Of a stretch of 33,255 nt of DNA, positions 8,382 through 16,631 are shown one piece after another (position 1 is the stretch's first letter; every line of letters starts with the position of its first letter). The stretch is taken from NCBI GenBank assembly GCA_905479515.1, contig CAJQMX010000037.1, forward strand, positions 1 to 33,255. Reading direction: 5' to 3'. The notes below the pieces were generated by a model that ran no database searches, had not been told where the DNA came from, and worked only from the letters and a program-made list of their open reading frames with translations. The position numbers and the translations under genes were made by a program. The stretch is from an uncultured Parasphingopyxis sp. GTDB taxonomy: Bacteria > Pseudomonadota > Alphaproteobacteria > Sphingomonadales > Sphingomonadaceae.

Positions 8382-8822
8382 TTAGTTTGTGCTGACAGTG
8401 TCAGCTGACGGGATTAGGCCCAATTGACGATGCATCGTCAATTGGTCCTGTAGCGTCCAGAATTCGACAATAAGCCCGTCCGAAAACCGAGCAGCGAAAA
8501 ACTCGGTCATATTAAAAGATTTACCTGTTGGAGAAATTCCAAAGAAAGGGCCGTGGTGGGTACCCGAAACTGAAAGCCGGGCCCAAACTTGATCTTCTTC
8601 TCCGATCATGTCCTCAACCAGAAGATCCAAATCGGGAAATGCATTTTGAAGCATCTTCGATATCTCAGTAACGTGATGGGTTCCCACCGTGTAGTTTTCT
8701 TCACCAGCCTGGTGATGCCGAACATTCGGATGCATGAGCGTATCGATTTCGCCGATATTCCCCTTCAGAATGACTTCACTGAAAAGTCGGGCGAAATTTT
8801 CCTTGTTCTTAGCGATAGTCAT
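8382..8822 (-). CDS. SnoaL-like (NTF2-fold) ester cyclase/hydratase family protein
   Basis: A 146-residue protein from the ATG at 8822, with AAAGGAG about 9 bp upstream. The pattern fits SnoaL-like polyketide cyclases: NFARLFSEVILKGNIGEIDTLMHPNVRHH near the N-terminus, then AFPDLDLLVEDMIGEEDQVW, SVSGTHHGPFFGISPTGKSF and FSDGLIVEFWTLQDQ. These are the usual helix, cone-shaped sheet and WxxxD segments of the fold. The family includes cyclases of anthracycline pathways and many hydratases or isomerases of small polar aromatics. It lies downstream of the TonB receptor gene on the same strand (65-bp gap). Its 3' end contains a striking perfect palindrome (8420-8445). Exact substrate unknown. Confidence 0.85.
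   Translation of the reverse strand: MTIAKNKENFARLFSEVILKGNIGEIDTLMHPNVRHHQAGEENYTVGTHHVTEISKMLQNAFPDLDLLVEDMIGEEDQVWARLSVSGTHHGPFFGISPTGKSFNMTEFFAARFSDGLIVEFWTLQDQLTMHRQLGLIPSADTVSTN
8391..8445. repeat. Cluster of palindromes in 3' end of SnoaL-like gene
   Basis: Positions 8420-8445 form a perfect 26-bp palindrome with half CCAATTGACGATG. Positions 8391-8405 form a second inverted repeat, GCTGACA / TGTCAGC around a single base. Both lie inside the last codons of the gene (the larger one encodes QLTMHRQL). No U-tract follows, so a simple intrinsic terminator is not obvious. Confidence 0.85.
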
Positions 8823-8887
8823 CCGTCTAAACTCCTTTGGGCTCAATGACACAGATACATGAGACTGCTCTGCGGCTATAAAGCCGA

Positions 8888-11269
8888 TCAGAAGCGATGA
8901 CCTACACGCACGCCGTAGGTGGCTGGTCTGCCTGCGCGACGATAAAGAGTATCGGACAGCAGCCCAGCGTCATTCCAATAGTGGGTGTTGGCTACGTTGG
9001 CTCCGAACAACTCCAAGCTCCATCCTTCCTCTTGTCGAATTCCGGCACGGAGATCGAGCAAGCCATATGAATCAATTCGCGATTCTGGAATCATACCAAA
9101 AGCCGATTGGGTGCTGCTTCGATAGTTGTAACTAGCACCTACGTATGCACGCCATTCGTCTCCGACATCCCATTCGTAATTGGCACCGAGAATAAATGTC
9201 CATTTAGGTGTGAAGGGAAACGGCTCCCCGACAATATCTTTAACCACGCCAAGCACATCACTTGTCATATAGGATTCAGTGACTTCTGAATCGATATAGG
9301 CGGTGGATGCTGTAAGTGTCAGCCCATCGAAGGGAATAGCAGTGATCGCGAGCTCAAATCCTGCAACTCGCGACTGTGGAACGTTTACCAAACCAAACAG
9401 GCTGCCGAAAACCAGCGGTTCAGGGATCACACCCCCAATCTGCTTGTCATTGTAGTCGCCATAGAAAATAGCACCGTCAATTTGCAGTCGTCGCTCGAGC
9501 CAAGAGGTTTTGAAACCTGCTTCGTAAAACAACACGGATTCCTGAGTGGCGGGCACCAAAGCAGTCTGTAGCAAGGCAGTGAAATTCGTATACGCACCCT
9601 GTTTGTATCCACGACTGACGTTAGCGTACAAAAGCGCATCGTCGCTAACCTGCCAATCCAGCCCAACTCTCCAAGACAGATTATCTTCATGCAAAGTATC
9701 ACGGAACATTGCAGGCGTTAACGTGTTGTCGAGAGTTGCGCAGCCACCCGCTGGTATCGGGACGACCGGACCACTGCCTAGGCCAAAACTCTTAAACGTA
9801 GCCTGTAGCGCTGTCATTCCTCCTGCCCAAAGTCCGTCGCCAGTATCGTAGGTGCAAGCAGTATGCCGATCTTCAGAATCGGTGTAGCGTGCGCCAACAT
9901 TTACCGCGAGTTCGTCGGTCAATTGATACTTACCATTTGCGAACAGCGCCCAAGTGTCGACCGTAGAACGGGCGCGATTATTGGTGGCCTCCCATCGCGG
10001 CTCGCCAAAAGGTACGAAGGCGAAAGATTGAGAAGCGTCGGCAAGAATAGCGATCTGGTCGTCCAGAGATTCATTGCGCGAATAATTCGCGCCAATTAGC
10101 CAATTATGGGAATTGTCGATTTCACCGCCAAGACGTAGCTCTTGAAAGTATGAATTAATCTCTCCAGCATTGCGCCCTGCGTTGTTCGCGGTATCGACAC
10201 CATCGAAACCATATAAATCATCTTGCTGGTAATCTGCATAGGCAGTGATAGACGTCAGCATTATATCGTCGGCAATAGACCAATCGGCTCTAAGGCTTGC
10301 CTGCCAGAATTCTTGATCAAGACGATAGTCAATTCCAGGATCCCATTCAGCAGCACGAGGATTTTCGGGCGTGAGCGGTTGATCTAGAAGATCCGGCAAG
10401 AAATTAAGAACGTCATCCACAGGATCAAAGACGCCCGTTAATTGACCCGCCTGGGTGTCAGAGCGATCAGTAAACCCACTAATATTGAGGACCACAGCTA
10501 AATCCGGGCTGGGTTCCCACCGAAGGATCCCGCGAGCTCGGAAAAACCTCCTGTCACCCAATTGATCGTCGCGCTGCACGCTCTCCTGCCATGCTCCGCC
10601 TTGATCTATATCGAAAGCAAAGCGGCCTTCAAGCGTATCTGAAAGAGGGCCGCTGACGAAACCATTCACATTGAGCGCGCCGAAACGGGCATATGTTGCC
10701 TCTATTCCCGCATGCAACTCACTCGTCGGAGCGGCCGCAATGAAGTTGATAGCCCCGCCTGTCGAATTCTGACCAAATAGAGCTCCCTGCGGACCTTTCA
10801 GGATTTCCACGCGCTCAAGATCGAAATTGGCTCCGGTTGTCATGACCGGAAAGGCGAAGGGCACTTCGTCCATATAGACGCTAACAGCCGGCGGCGCGGC
10901 GAGCGAAAAGTCGTGATAGCCGAATCCTCTAATCGTGTAGGTTGGAGATCCTGAGAGCGACTGTCCGAACGTAAAGCTCGGCTCAATTCTTGAGAAATCA
11001 CTGAGCGAATTGATGCCCAGCATTTCAAGATCATCGCCGGATACGGCGGTAATCGACAGCCCAACATTGCGTGCATTCTCGTTTCGCTTGTTCGCCGTTA
11101 CGACAATTCCCGGAATCTGATTTGTAGCTTGCGATGTATCAACGGACTCTACTTGACCACCTGACACTGCTTGGTCCTGCGCATGCGCTACTGATACGGG
11201 TGCTATGGAAATCGCAACCGCTAACTTCCCGCACTTCGACATCAGATCAATTTTTCTCGAATTCCCCAT
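8888..11269 (-). CDS. TonB-dependent outer-membrane receptor
   Basis: A 793-residue protein from the ATG at 11269, with AAGGGGAG upstream. The N-terminus is a Sec signal peptide (KLAVAISIAPVSVAHAQ), followed by a TonB-box-like IPGIVVTANKR. The plug domain follows, with AVSGDDLEMLGINSLSDFS, YTIRGFGYHDF and the conserved VEILKGPQGALFGQNSTGGAINF. The rest is alternating beta-strand sequence ending in an aromatic C-terminus (YGVRVGHRF), as expected of a 22-strand barrel. It belongs to the sphingomonad-abundant receptors that import substrates other than siderophores. Between the HGO-like and SnoaL-like genes, it is the only transporter candidate in the cluster and probably takes up the substrate. 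Operator-like repeats lie upstream (11341-11380). Confidence 0.95.
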   Translation of the reverse strand: MGNSRKIDLMSKCGKLAVAISIAPVSVAHAQDQAVSGGQVESVDTSQATNQIPGIVVTANKRNENARNVGLSITAVSGDDLEMLGINSLSDFSRIEPSFTFGQSLSGSPTYTIRGFGYHDFSLAAPPAVSVYMDEVPFAFPVMTTGANFDLERVEILKGPQGALFGQNSTGGAINFIAAAPTSELHAGIEATYARFGALNVNGFVSGPLSDTLEGRFAFDIDQGGAWQESVQRDDQLGDRRFFRARGILRWEPSPDLAVVLNISGFTDRSDTQAGQLTGVFDPVDDVLNFLPDLLDQPLTPENPRAAEWDPGIDYRLDQEFWQASLRADWSIADDIMLTSITAYADYQQDDLYGFDGVDTANNAGRNAGEINSYFQELRLGGEIDNSHNWLIGANYSRNESLDDQIAILADASQSFAFVPFGEPRWEATNNRARSTVDTWALFANGKYQLTDELAVNVGARYTDSEDRHTACTYDTGDGLWAGGMTALQATFKSFGLGSGPVVPIPAGGCATLDNTLTPAMFRDTLHEDNLSWRVGLDWQVSDDALLYANVSRGYKQGAYTNFTALLQTALVPATQESVLFYEAGFKTSWLERRLQIDGAIFYGDYNDKQIGGVIPEPLVFGSLFGLVNVPQSRVAGFELAITAIPFDGLTLTASTAYIDSEVTESYMTSDVLGVVKDIVGEPFPFTPKWTFILGANYEWDVGDEWRAYVGASYNYRSSTQSAFGMIPESRIDSYGLLDLRAGIRQEEGWSLELFGANVANTHYWNDAGLLSDTLYRRAGRPATYGVRVGHRF

Positions 11270-11340
11270 GACTTCACTCCCCTTCAAAATGATTTCGCGC
11301 AATATTCTGTAGGCTCAAGGATCTAGCCATAACCTCAGAT

Positions 11341-11380
11341 TTGCGTGTTCGTTTATAGCTTAATTAGTGCGTTTATTGAT
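11341..11380. promoter_or_regulatory. Putative regulator half-sites upstream of TonB receptor gene
   Basis: Two related elements read on the plus strand as GTGTTCGTTTATAG (11345-11358) and GTGCGTTTATTGAT (11367-11380). They match the cluster motif (GTGCGTTATTGA) with one extra base. They sit in the gap upstream of the receptor gene, just after the HGO-like gene. Confidence 0.4.
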
Positions 11381-11396
11381 TTTTCGAAGCGCCGTT

Positions 11397-12470
11397 TCAG
11401 CCGCTGGACACTACCTGTGATGGCTTCGATGCCTGCGGATGCACGCCAAATTCACCTGTTTCCATTGGCTGGGAGATTCCCAATCCCGCTTCTGTAAGGC
11501 GGACAGTTCCACGTGACTCCAGCAGCCAGGCCCAATAACCTTCCGGCACATCCTCAAGGGGGCCCCAATGCGTGACACCCTTTGGAGTCCAAGCCAGAGT
11601 GCCCGGCTCAGAGATGTCTCCATATTTGCCCGGCCCTGTGAAATAGAAAATTAGCTCGTCATAATCGGCATTGTGATGCTGAGGCGGCCGAGCAGCCGGC
11701 GGCCGAGAACTAAGCGTGAATAGCATCATGTCCGTCGACTCCACTTGAGCAAACGGCGCAGGAGGCCCTCCTGCGTTTGGATAGGCAATCGGTGCGATGG
11801 CCTGCAAATTGAGCTTCCAGACCGGTGCTTTGCCATCCAAAATTGCCGTGCAACAAAGAGGATTATTGGGGACAACGTAGCGTGTAATTCCATCAAAGGA
11901 CTTGAGCCACAGCTGCGTTTCCCCATTAGGCATGCCGGCCTTTATTTTAGGGTAACCAACGTCGCGTCCGAAATTGACCATGCCAGCTGGGGCAGGTGGG
12001 CGAAGCTCGATTGATTCTGCCGTTTCTATGATCACCCGAAGGGTGTTACTGGACCTCGGTGTTACCTGATATGTAACGGCTCGACCTAGCCGGACAAAAT
12101 CTCCCGGAGAAGCGGAAATGCTACCAAAATCGGTATCAAATTCCATTTCGCCATGCTGCACGAAATGGAGTTCATCACACTCTGTGTTGCGGAAGACGTA
12201 TGGCATTGGCTTTGAACGACGCGAAACGCTGATCGACGACCCACTGCGCGAGTTTGCAATAACCGTTGGCAGCGCTTCGGCATCTTCCATGTCAGCGGTC
12301 TCGATCTCGGTTAGCGCGAGCCTGTGCGGCGCATGCGAACCGGAAACAGAAGTATACTCGTAAATGTCATGCGGACGGACCGCGAAACAGCCCTCTCCAA
12401 CAAAACCATCCCTGGTATATTGGTGACCACCGGGCGGCGGACCGAGATGCGCTTTATCCGCTTTGACCAC
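11397..12470 (-). CDS. Homogentisate 1,2-dioxygenase-like cupin ring-cleavage enzyme
   Basis: A 357-residue protein starting at GTG 12470, with GGAGGG about 6 bp upstream. It has the HgmA-type two-cupin layout: FRNTECDELHFVQHGEMEFD at about 93-112 and HHNADYDELIFYFTG at 265-279. Candidate iron ligands H266, E272 and H301 have spacings of 6 and 29, close to those I recall for homogentisate dioxygenase (6 and 30). Classic enzymes have about 430-440 residues, so this is a shortened or divergent member and may cleave a substituted hydroquinone rather than homogentisate. Expected reaction: Fe(II)-dependent ring opening with O2. The FAH-family gene (12716-13555), whose family acts after such cleavage, lies upstream. 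A strong inverted repeat (12606-12640) is in its promoter region. Confidence 0.8.
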   Translation of the reverse strand: MVKADKAHLGPPPGGHQYTRDGFVGEGCFAVRPHDIYEYTSVSGSHAPHRLALTEIETADMEDAEALPTVIANSRSGSSISVSRRSKPMPYVFRNTECDELHFVQHGEMEFDTDFGSISASPGDFVRLGRAVTYQVTPRSSNTLRVIIETAESIELRPPAPAGMVNFGRDVGYPKIKAGMPNGETQLWLKSFDGITRYVVPNNPLCCTAILDGKAPVWKLNLQAIAPIAYPNAGGPPAPFAQVESTDMMLFTLSSRPPAARPPQHHNADYDELIFYFTGPGKYGDISEPGTLAWTPKGVTHWGPLEDVPEGYWAWLLESRGTVRLTEAGLGISQPMETGEFGVHPQASKPSQVVSSG

Positions 12471-12605
12471 TGAAACCCTCCTTGGCTTATTCGAGTGAGA
12501 TCCAGGTCCCTCGACCGTTCACCCAATTTTCCGCCGAACCTAGCTTCCTACACAGACGAGCTGTTCGATCATTGTTGGAATACTCCATACATACCGCAAA
12601 TTAAT

Positions 12606-12640
12606 GTGTCAATAACGCTCATCATGTGCGTTATTGACAC
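12606..12640. promoter_or_regulatory. Perfect 12-bp inverted repeat, putative operator
   Basis: GTGTCAATAACG at 12606-12617 is repeated as CGTTATTGACAC at 12629-12640, with an 11-bp spacer. It lies in the 245-bp gap upstream of the HGO-like gene (start 12470). The same 12-mer occurs exactly at 21521-21532, and a one-mismatch copy at 26794-26805. This is the most symmetric copy of the motif shared across the catabolic block. Confidence 0.8.
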
Positions 12641-12715
12641 AATTAGAGTTGCGTTCATTTTTCTAACTGGGTGTCGGGTAAGAGACTTTCGCTGCAGAAT
12701 TGGTTGCCGTTTCCA

Positions 12716-13555
12716 TCAGACTTCTTCAGAGATCTGATTCCTAAGCGCGCCAATTCCCTCGATTTGAACGACGATCTCGTCACCGGGCTTCATGAATATT
12801 TGCGGATTCCGCTTCATACCGACGCCGCCCGGAGTCCCGGTCGCGATTACGTCACCCGGATTAAGCTCAGTAAAGGTTGAGCAATAAGCTAGGATCTCGG
12901 GCACTGAGAAAATCATGTCGCCCAGAACCGCCTCCTGCATGATCGCACCGTTCAGTTTGGTTTCAATCCGAAGATCCGAAATGGGACCTAGTTCATCGGG
13001 CGTAACCATCCAGGGGCCAAAACCACCTGTGCCGGGGAAATTCTTGCCGGGAGTAAACTGGATAGTATGCCGCTGCCAGTCACGTACGCTCACATCGTTA
13101 TAAATGGCGTACCCAGCGACATATTTTAGCGCTTCGCTCTCCTTGAGATGGCGAGCGCGTTGACCAATTACCAAAGCTAGCTCACCCTCATAATCTAGGC
13201 TGTTCGAAACTCGCGGTTTAAGTATTGCGGCACCATGCCCTACCTGAGTATCGGAAAAGCGCGTAAATATTGCCGGATGATCGGTTTTACTGCGCCCCGT
13301 TTCAGCGCGGTGATCCTCGTAGTTGAGCCCGACGCACAAGATCTTTCCAGGGTTTGGGATTACTGGCCGCCACAATATACTGTTGAGCGGATGTTGCATG
13401 GCTTCAACTGACAGGCACTGCGGATCGGGTTCCTGCAGATAATCCTTCAATGTCGCGAAACGCCCCCCGAGCACATAACCCAAGTCGGAAATACAATCCT
13501 TGTCGACGACACCCCAACTTTCACGTTCGTCGATCATAAAGCTAGCCAGCCGCAT
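12716..13555 (-). CDS. Fumarylacetoacetate hydrolase (FAH) family protein
   Basis: A 279-residue protein from the ATG at 13555, preceded by GGAGGG; this start overlaps the end of the VOC dioxygenase gene by 14 bp, implying translational coupling. The family core is clear: KILCVGLNYEDH at 71-82, HPAIFTRF, then SLDYEGELALVIG with metal ligands E123 and E125, and YNDVSVRDWQ with D154. FPGTGGFGPW and VIATGTPGGVG are also typical. Family members hydrolyse C-C bonds of ring-cleavage products (fumarylacetoacetate, fumarylpyruvate, acylpyruvates) using Mg2+ or Mn2+. With extradiol, HGO-like and gentisate-like dioxygenases in the cluster, it probably processes one of their products; which one cannot be told from sequence. 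Confidence 0.92.
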   Translation of the reverse strand: MRLASFMIDERESWGVVDKDCISDLGYVLGGRFATLKDYLQEPDPQCLSVEAMQHPLNSILWRPVIPNPGKILCVGLNYEDHRAETGRSKTDHPAIFTRFSDTQVGHGAAILKPRVSNSLDYEGELALVIGQRARHLKESEALKYVAGYAIYNDVSVRDWQRHTIQFTPGKNFPGTGGFGPWMVTPDELGPISDLRIETKLNGAIMQEAVLGDMIFSVPEILAYCSTFTELNPGDVIATGTPGGVGMKRNPQIFMKPGDEIVVQIEGIGALRNQISEEV

Positions 13556-14393
13556 TCTGCCCTCCATCGCGCAAGTAAGCATCACCCCAAGAATTCAGTG
13601 TTTTCTCGCAGTGCTTCCACTCTCCTTCGGGTCGATCGCGAGAAATCAGTTCCAGTTCCGCTGAGAATTCGAGCCAATTGCCGTCCGGGTCAGTAACAAA
13701 CAGGAATAGATTGTTTCCTGGCCCATGTCGTCCGGGGCCCCAGGTAATACGTTGATTGTGTCTTGAAAAATGATCAGCCCAGTCACGAATGGCGTTCCAA
13801 TCGGGGATTTCATGACAAAAATGATCAAAGCCACTGGCAGCTGCTCTAAACAATGCGAGCGAATGGTGTTCGTGATCAGATCGCAGGAAGCAGCCGGAAA
13901 GCATCTGGGCATCGTCAAGGACGCGATCCGAGACTACAAAACCAAGACGCTGATAGTGATCAACCATGGCTGAAATGTTCGGGGTTGCCATCGCAAAATG
14001 CTGCAATCGGGCCGGTGGGATTTGAGGCGAAAGCGATGCCACATCCTTGGCAACACCAAATGCCATAACATTGCCATCCGGGTCGCGCACGGCGACACTG
14101 GGTCCGGAGAAGTAGGAAGAAACTTGCTCCTGAGCCTCAATATCTTCCTTGTCCAAATGCACAATAAAGTCATCAAGCGCATCTAGATTAGCCACCTTGA
14201 ACGCGGCAAATTTCAGGTGGCGTTTTGCGCCTTTCACAATAGAAATCCGCCGTTCGGGCGCTTCACACAATATTTCACCCGAATTGTGCTGACATCGCGC
14301 ACCCAACGCTTCGGAATAGTATTTTGACAACTGCTGCGGATTTTCAGACTCAATTACAAGATGATCAAGTTGTGCACTTAGTTCGTATGGCAT
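13542..14393 (-). CDS. Two-domain VOC extradiol (catechol 2,3-dioxygenase-type) dioxygenase
   Basis: A 283-residue protein from the ATG at 14393, with GGAGAAA upstream. There are two vicinal-oxygen-chelate modules, residues about 8-116 and 129-245. The C-terminal module holds the type I extradiol iron site: H132 in LQHFAM, H177 in HHSLAL, and E242 in NWLEF, with a candidate catalytic His at H191. GPGNNLFLFVTDPDGNWLEF matches the extradiol signature. The reaction would be Fe(II)-dependent meta-cleavage of a catechol; length and layout match BphC/HsaC-type enzymes acting on bulky bicyclic or polycyclic catechols. It lies between the FAH gene and an FAD monooxygenase gene that could supply the catechol. 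Confidence 0.9.
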   Translation of the reverse strand: MPYELSAQLDHLVIESENPQQLSKYYSEALGARCQHNSGEILCEAPERRISIVKGAKRHLKFAAFKVANLDALDDFIVHLDKEDIEAQEQVSSYFSGPSVAVRDPDGNVMAFGVAKDVASLSPQIPPARLQHFAMATPNISAMVDHYQRLGFVVSDRVLDDAQMLSGCFLRSDHEHHSLALFRAAASGFDHFCHEIPDWNAIRDWADHFSRHNQRITWGPGRHGPGNNLFLFVTDPDGNWLEFSAELELISRDRPEGEWKHCEKTLNSWGDAYLRDGGQNAAG

Positions 14394-14426
14394 GAATTTT
14401 TCTCCGGAATCTATGCTGATTACTGG

Positions 14427-16079
14427 TTACAGCACAGGTACCGCATATTCCGCGTCTGTCTCTGTCACGGAACCTGCTGTAAGATTGTGGATAGCTTGTA
14501 CCGCGTTGCTACGACGGCCATCGATAACATCAACTACGTAGCGATCCGGTCTGATAGCGGCCATCATGTCTAATTGACCGCCAAATATTTTATCTATCAC
14601 GCCGTCACTGTCCCGCAGCGTGGTTACACCTGTAGCCGACACCCATTCGGATCCACCCGGGATAACGCACACGCGACTTGCAGATACGGACTTAGTCCAA
14701 GCGGAAACAGTGTCGAACGCATGTTCCGGTTTGCAAGAATAGGCGAGCATAGAAAAACCATTGCCAAGCGCCTCGTCCAACAAAATCATACTACCGCCCT
14801 TCGTCTCAAGACGTGGCTGCGGAAACATGTGTCCCGGTAAAATCTGTCCGCGGCTCCGTCGCTGACGGGATGCGAAGAACCCTGCCTTGAGTCGCGGCCG
14901 GGGCTTGTAACGCATTTCAGAAAAGTACCGTTTGACCGGAGGGGCAATCGAAATGGCTGTAAAAAAAGTGCGCACAAAGAAACTCGAGACCGCCGAGCGC
15001 GGCATCATTACTCGCCCCATTCTCTGCGCCATCCGAATTAGCTCGGCCGCGTGAGGAGCGCGTTCGTTTTGATAGGTGTCCAGGAGATGCGGGCCCAAAG
15101 TGCCATGAATTACTGCTGCAAGTTTCCACGAAAGGTTTTGGCAATCGCGAATTCCACTATTCATACCCTGGCCGGCGAATGGAGGACTGAGGTGTGCAGC
15201 GTCACCCGCAAGAAACACTCGGCCCTTCCGCCACTGCTCAACTATGCGCGCGTGAAAAGTATAGATTGCGCGCCTGCGAATGGGTGCATCCCGATCCGGG
15301 CCAACCGTCTCCATGAGGTCTCGAACCACAGATTCGGAACGCATAGCGTCTTCATCTTCGCCGGGGTGCAACATGAACTCGAACCGCCGGGTGCCATTAG
15401 GCCCCGGTAGAGTAATGCCCGGTCGTTTGGGATTACAGAATACGCGAGTGTGCCTGAAAGTGTCCTTAGTTTCCAAGATGTCGATGATCAGCCATCGTTT
15501 TCCATAACTTTCACCGCGCATCTCAAAGCCAAGACTTCGTCTGACGTCGCTCTTGGCGCCATCGCACCCGATCAGATATTTACAAGTCACATCCATCGTC
15601 GAGCCGTCATTCCTTCGGACCACGAGATGCACATGATCAGCCGATTGATTGAAAGCAGCAAGATCATGGCCGAAGAAGAGATTGCCGCCTTCAGACGATT
15701 GTATCCAATTGGCGAGTTGATCGACGAGAACCTCTTGCCGGAATCCGTTCCGGCGCGGATAGCCGAACTCCCGGGTAGTCGGATGGACGAATGCAATCTT
15801 TCGACCGTTCTGGTCTAGATAAAGCGAACCATAGTCAGAATGAAGAGTCGGCTCTATCGCGTCGATCAGTCCTATCGCTTGCATGGAGCGGAGCGATTCA
15901 TCGTCAATTGAGACGGCACGCGGTTCATCAATCGTCGATGGCAATCGTTCGATAACCAGCACATCAATCCCATAGGCGGCTAGCAGCGATGCCATCGTCA
16001 GTCCTACAGGGCCTGCGCCGACGACAACGACGCTGACCTCTGCATTTCCCGACTCCGGGAATTCAGTTATAGTCACCAC
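14427..16079 (-). CDS. FAD-dependent aromatic monooxygenase, MhpA-like (PHBH fold)
   Basis: About 550 residues, starting at GTG 16079 or the adjacent GTG 16076; an ATG slightly upstream is out of frame and stops at once. TAGGA provides a modest ribosome site. Class A flavoprotein hydroxylase features: dinucleotide-binding VVVGAGPVGLTMASLLAAYG with GAGPVG at 21-26, a DG motif YLIGCDGAKSDVRRSLG near 170, and the FAD-ribityl motif VFLAGDAAHLSPPFAGQGMN near 290-310. Length and motifs resemble 3-(3-hydroxyphenyl)propionate hydroxylase (about 550 residues). The role would be NADH- or NADPH-dependent ortho-hydroxylation of a phenol to give the catechol cleaved by the downstream extradiol enzyme. It lies between the SCP2 and VOC genes. 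Confidence 0.92.
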   Translation of the reverse strand: MVTITEFPESGNAEVSVVVVGAGPVGLTMASLLAAYGIDVLVIERLPSTIDEPRAVSIDDESLRSMQAIGLIDAIEPTLHSDYGSLYLDQNGRKIAFVHPTTREFGYPRRNGFRQEVLVDQLANWIQSSEGGNLFFGHDLAAFNQSADHVHLVVRRNDGSTMDVTCKYLIGCDGAKSDVRRSLGFEMRGESYGKRWLIIDILETKDTFRHTRVFCNPKRPGITLPGPNGTRRFEFMLHPGEDEDAMRSESVVRDLMETVGPDRDAPIRRRAIYTFHARIVEQWRKGRVFLAGDAAHLSPPFAGQGMNSGIRDCQNLSWKLAAVIHGTLGPHLLDTYQNERAPHAAELIRMAQRMGRVMMPRSAVSSFFVRTFFTAISIAPPVKRYFSEMRYKPRPRLKAGFFASRQRRSRGQILPGHMFPQPRLETKGGSMILLDEALGNGFSMLAYSCKPEHAFDTVSAWTKSVSASRVCVIPGGSEWVSATGVTTLRDSDGVIDKIFGGQLDMMAAIRPDRYVVDVIDGRRSNAVQAIHNLTAGSVTETDAEYAVPVL

Positions 16080-16094
16080 ATATTTCCTAAAGCG

Positions 16095-16439
16095 TCACTG
16101 GCCGAATATTTGACCTAGAAACATAGCTTGAGCTTGATCACCTTCGACTTTCAACTGACCGGTCATGAACGCTTCTGCTCCACTGAGTTGGTTGAGACCA
16201 ACTTTCAACATCGTTTCATCAGTCATGAATATTGTAGCGACTGCTTCCTTGGGAGAACCATCGTGGACCCGTCCTGCACCGTCCATCGCTTCAATCCACC
16301 AGTTACCGCCATTCGGACCATCTACAACAAATGCAAAATTTGCTGAGATTCCTTTGGTTCGCGTATTGTCGGCTTGGAGAGTCTGATCCAGTTTCGAGAA
16401 CATTTCTTCCAGCGCCTTCGTAGAATTTTCACCTGCCAT
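16095..16439 (-). CDS. SCP2 sterol-carrier-domain protein (114 aa)
   Basis: Starts at ATG 16439 with AGGAGG 7 bp upstream. The sequence fits a single SCP-2 lipid-binding domain: an N-terminal helix (ALEEMFSKLDQTLQ), ISANFAFVVDGPNGGNWWIEAMDG, then the conserved ATIFMTDETMLKVGLNQLSG and AFMTGQLKVEGDQAQAMFLG. The domain forms a hydrophobic pocket for sterols, fatty acyl groups or other bulky lipophilic ligands. As first gene of the SCP2-monooxygenase-extradiol-FAH run it may bind or present a poorly soluble aromatic substrate. Operator-like half-sites lie upstream at 16516-16550. Confidence 0.88.
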   Translation of the reverse strand: MAGENSTKALEEMFSKLDQTLQADNTRTKGISANFAFVVDGPNGGNWWIEAMDGAGRVHDGSPKEAVATIFMTDETMLKVGLNQLSGAEAFMTGQLKVEGDQAQAMFLGQIFGQ

Positions 16440-16515
16440 TTTGAGACCTCCTGTTTAGATCAGCATTCCTATACTCGAACTGACTAAACAGCAGAAATAG
16501 ACATGTCAATCTAAA

Positions 16516-16550
16516 GTGCGTTATTCGGTTATCTAGAACTATTATCGCAC
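16516..16550. promoter_or_regulatory. Putative operator upstream of SCP2-monooxygenase-dioxygenase operon
   Basis: GTGCGTTATTCGG begins at 16516 and an inverted partner ATTATCGCAC ends at 16550. The pair sits about 75-110 bp upstream of the SCP2 start codon in the 192-bp gap after the flavin reductase gene, and resembles the motifs at 12606 and 24781. Confidence 0.55.
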
Positions 16551-16631
16551 AACTAATTTTGCTTATGATAGGCTATGATAATCGGTCGTGCCCGCTACCG
16601 ACTGACCGCACTACAATTTTGGAATTGGGAT

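Noticed and set aside
8391..8445. Intrinsic terminator for the SnoaL-like gene
   Set aside because: The palindromes could form hairpins, but they are inside the coding region and no T-run follows on the coding strand.
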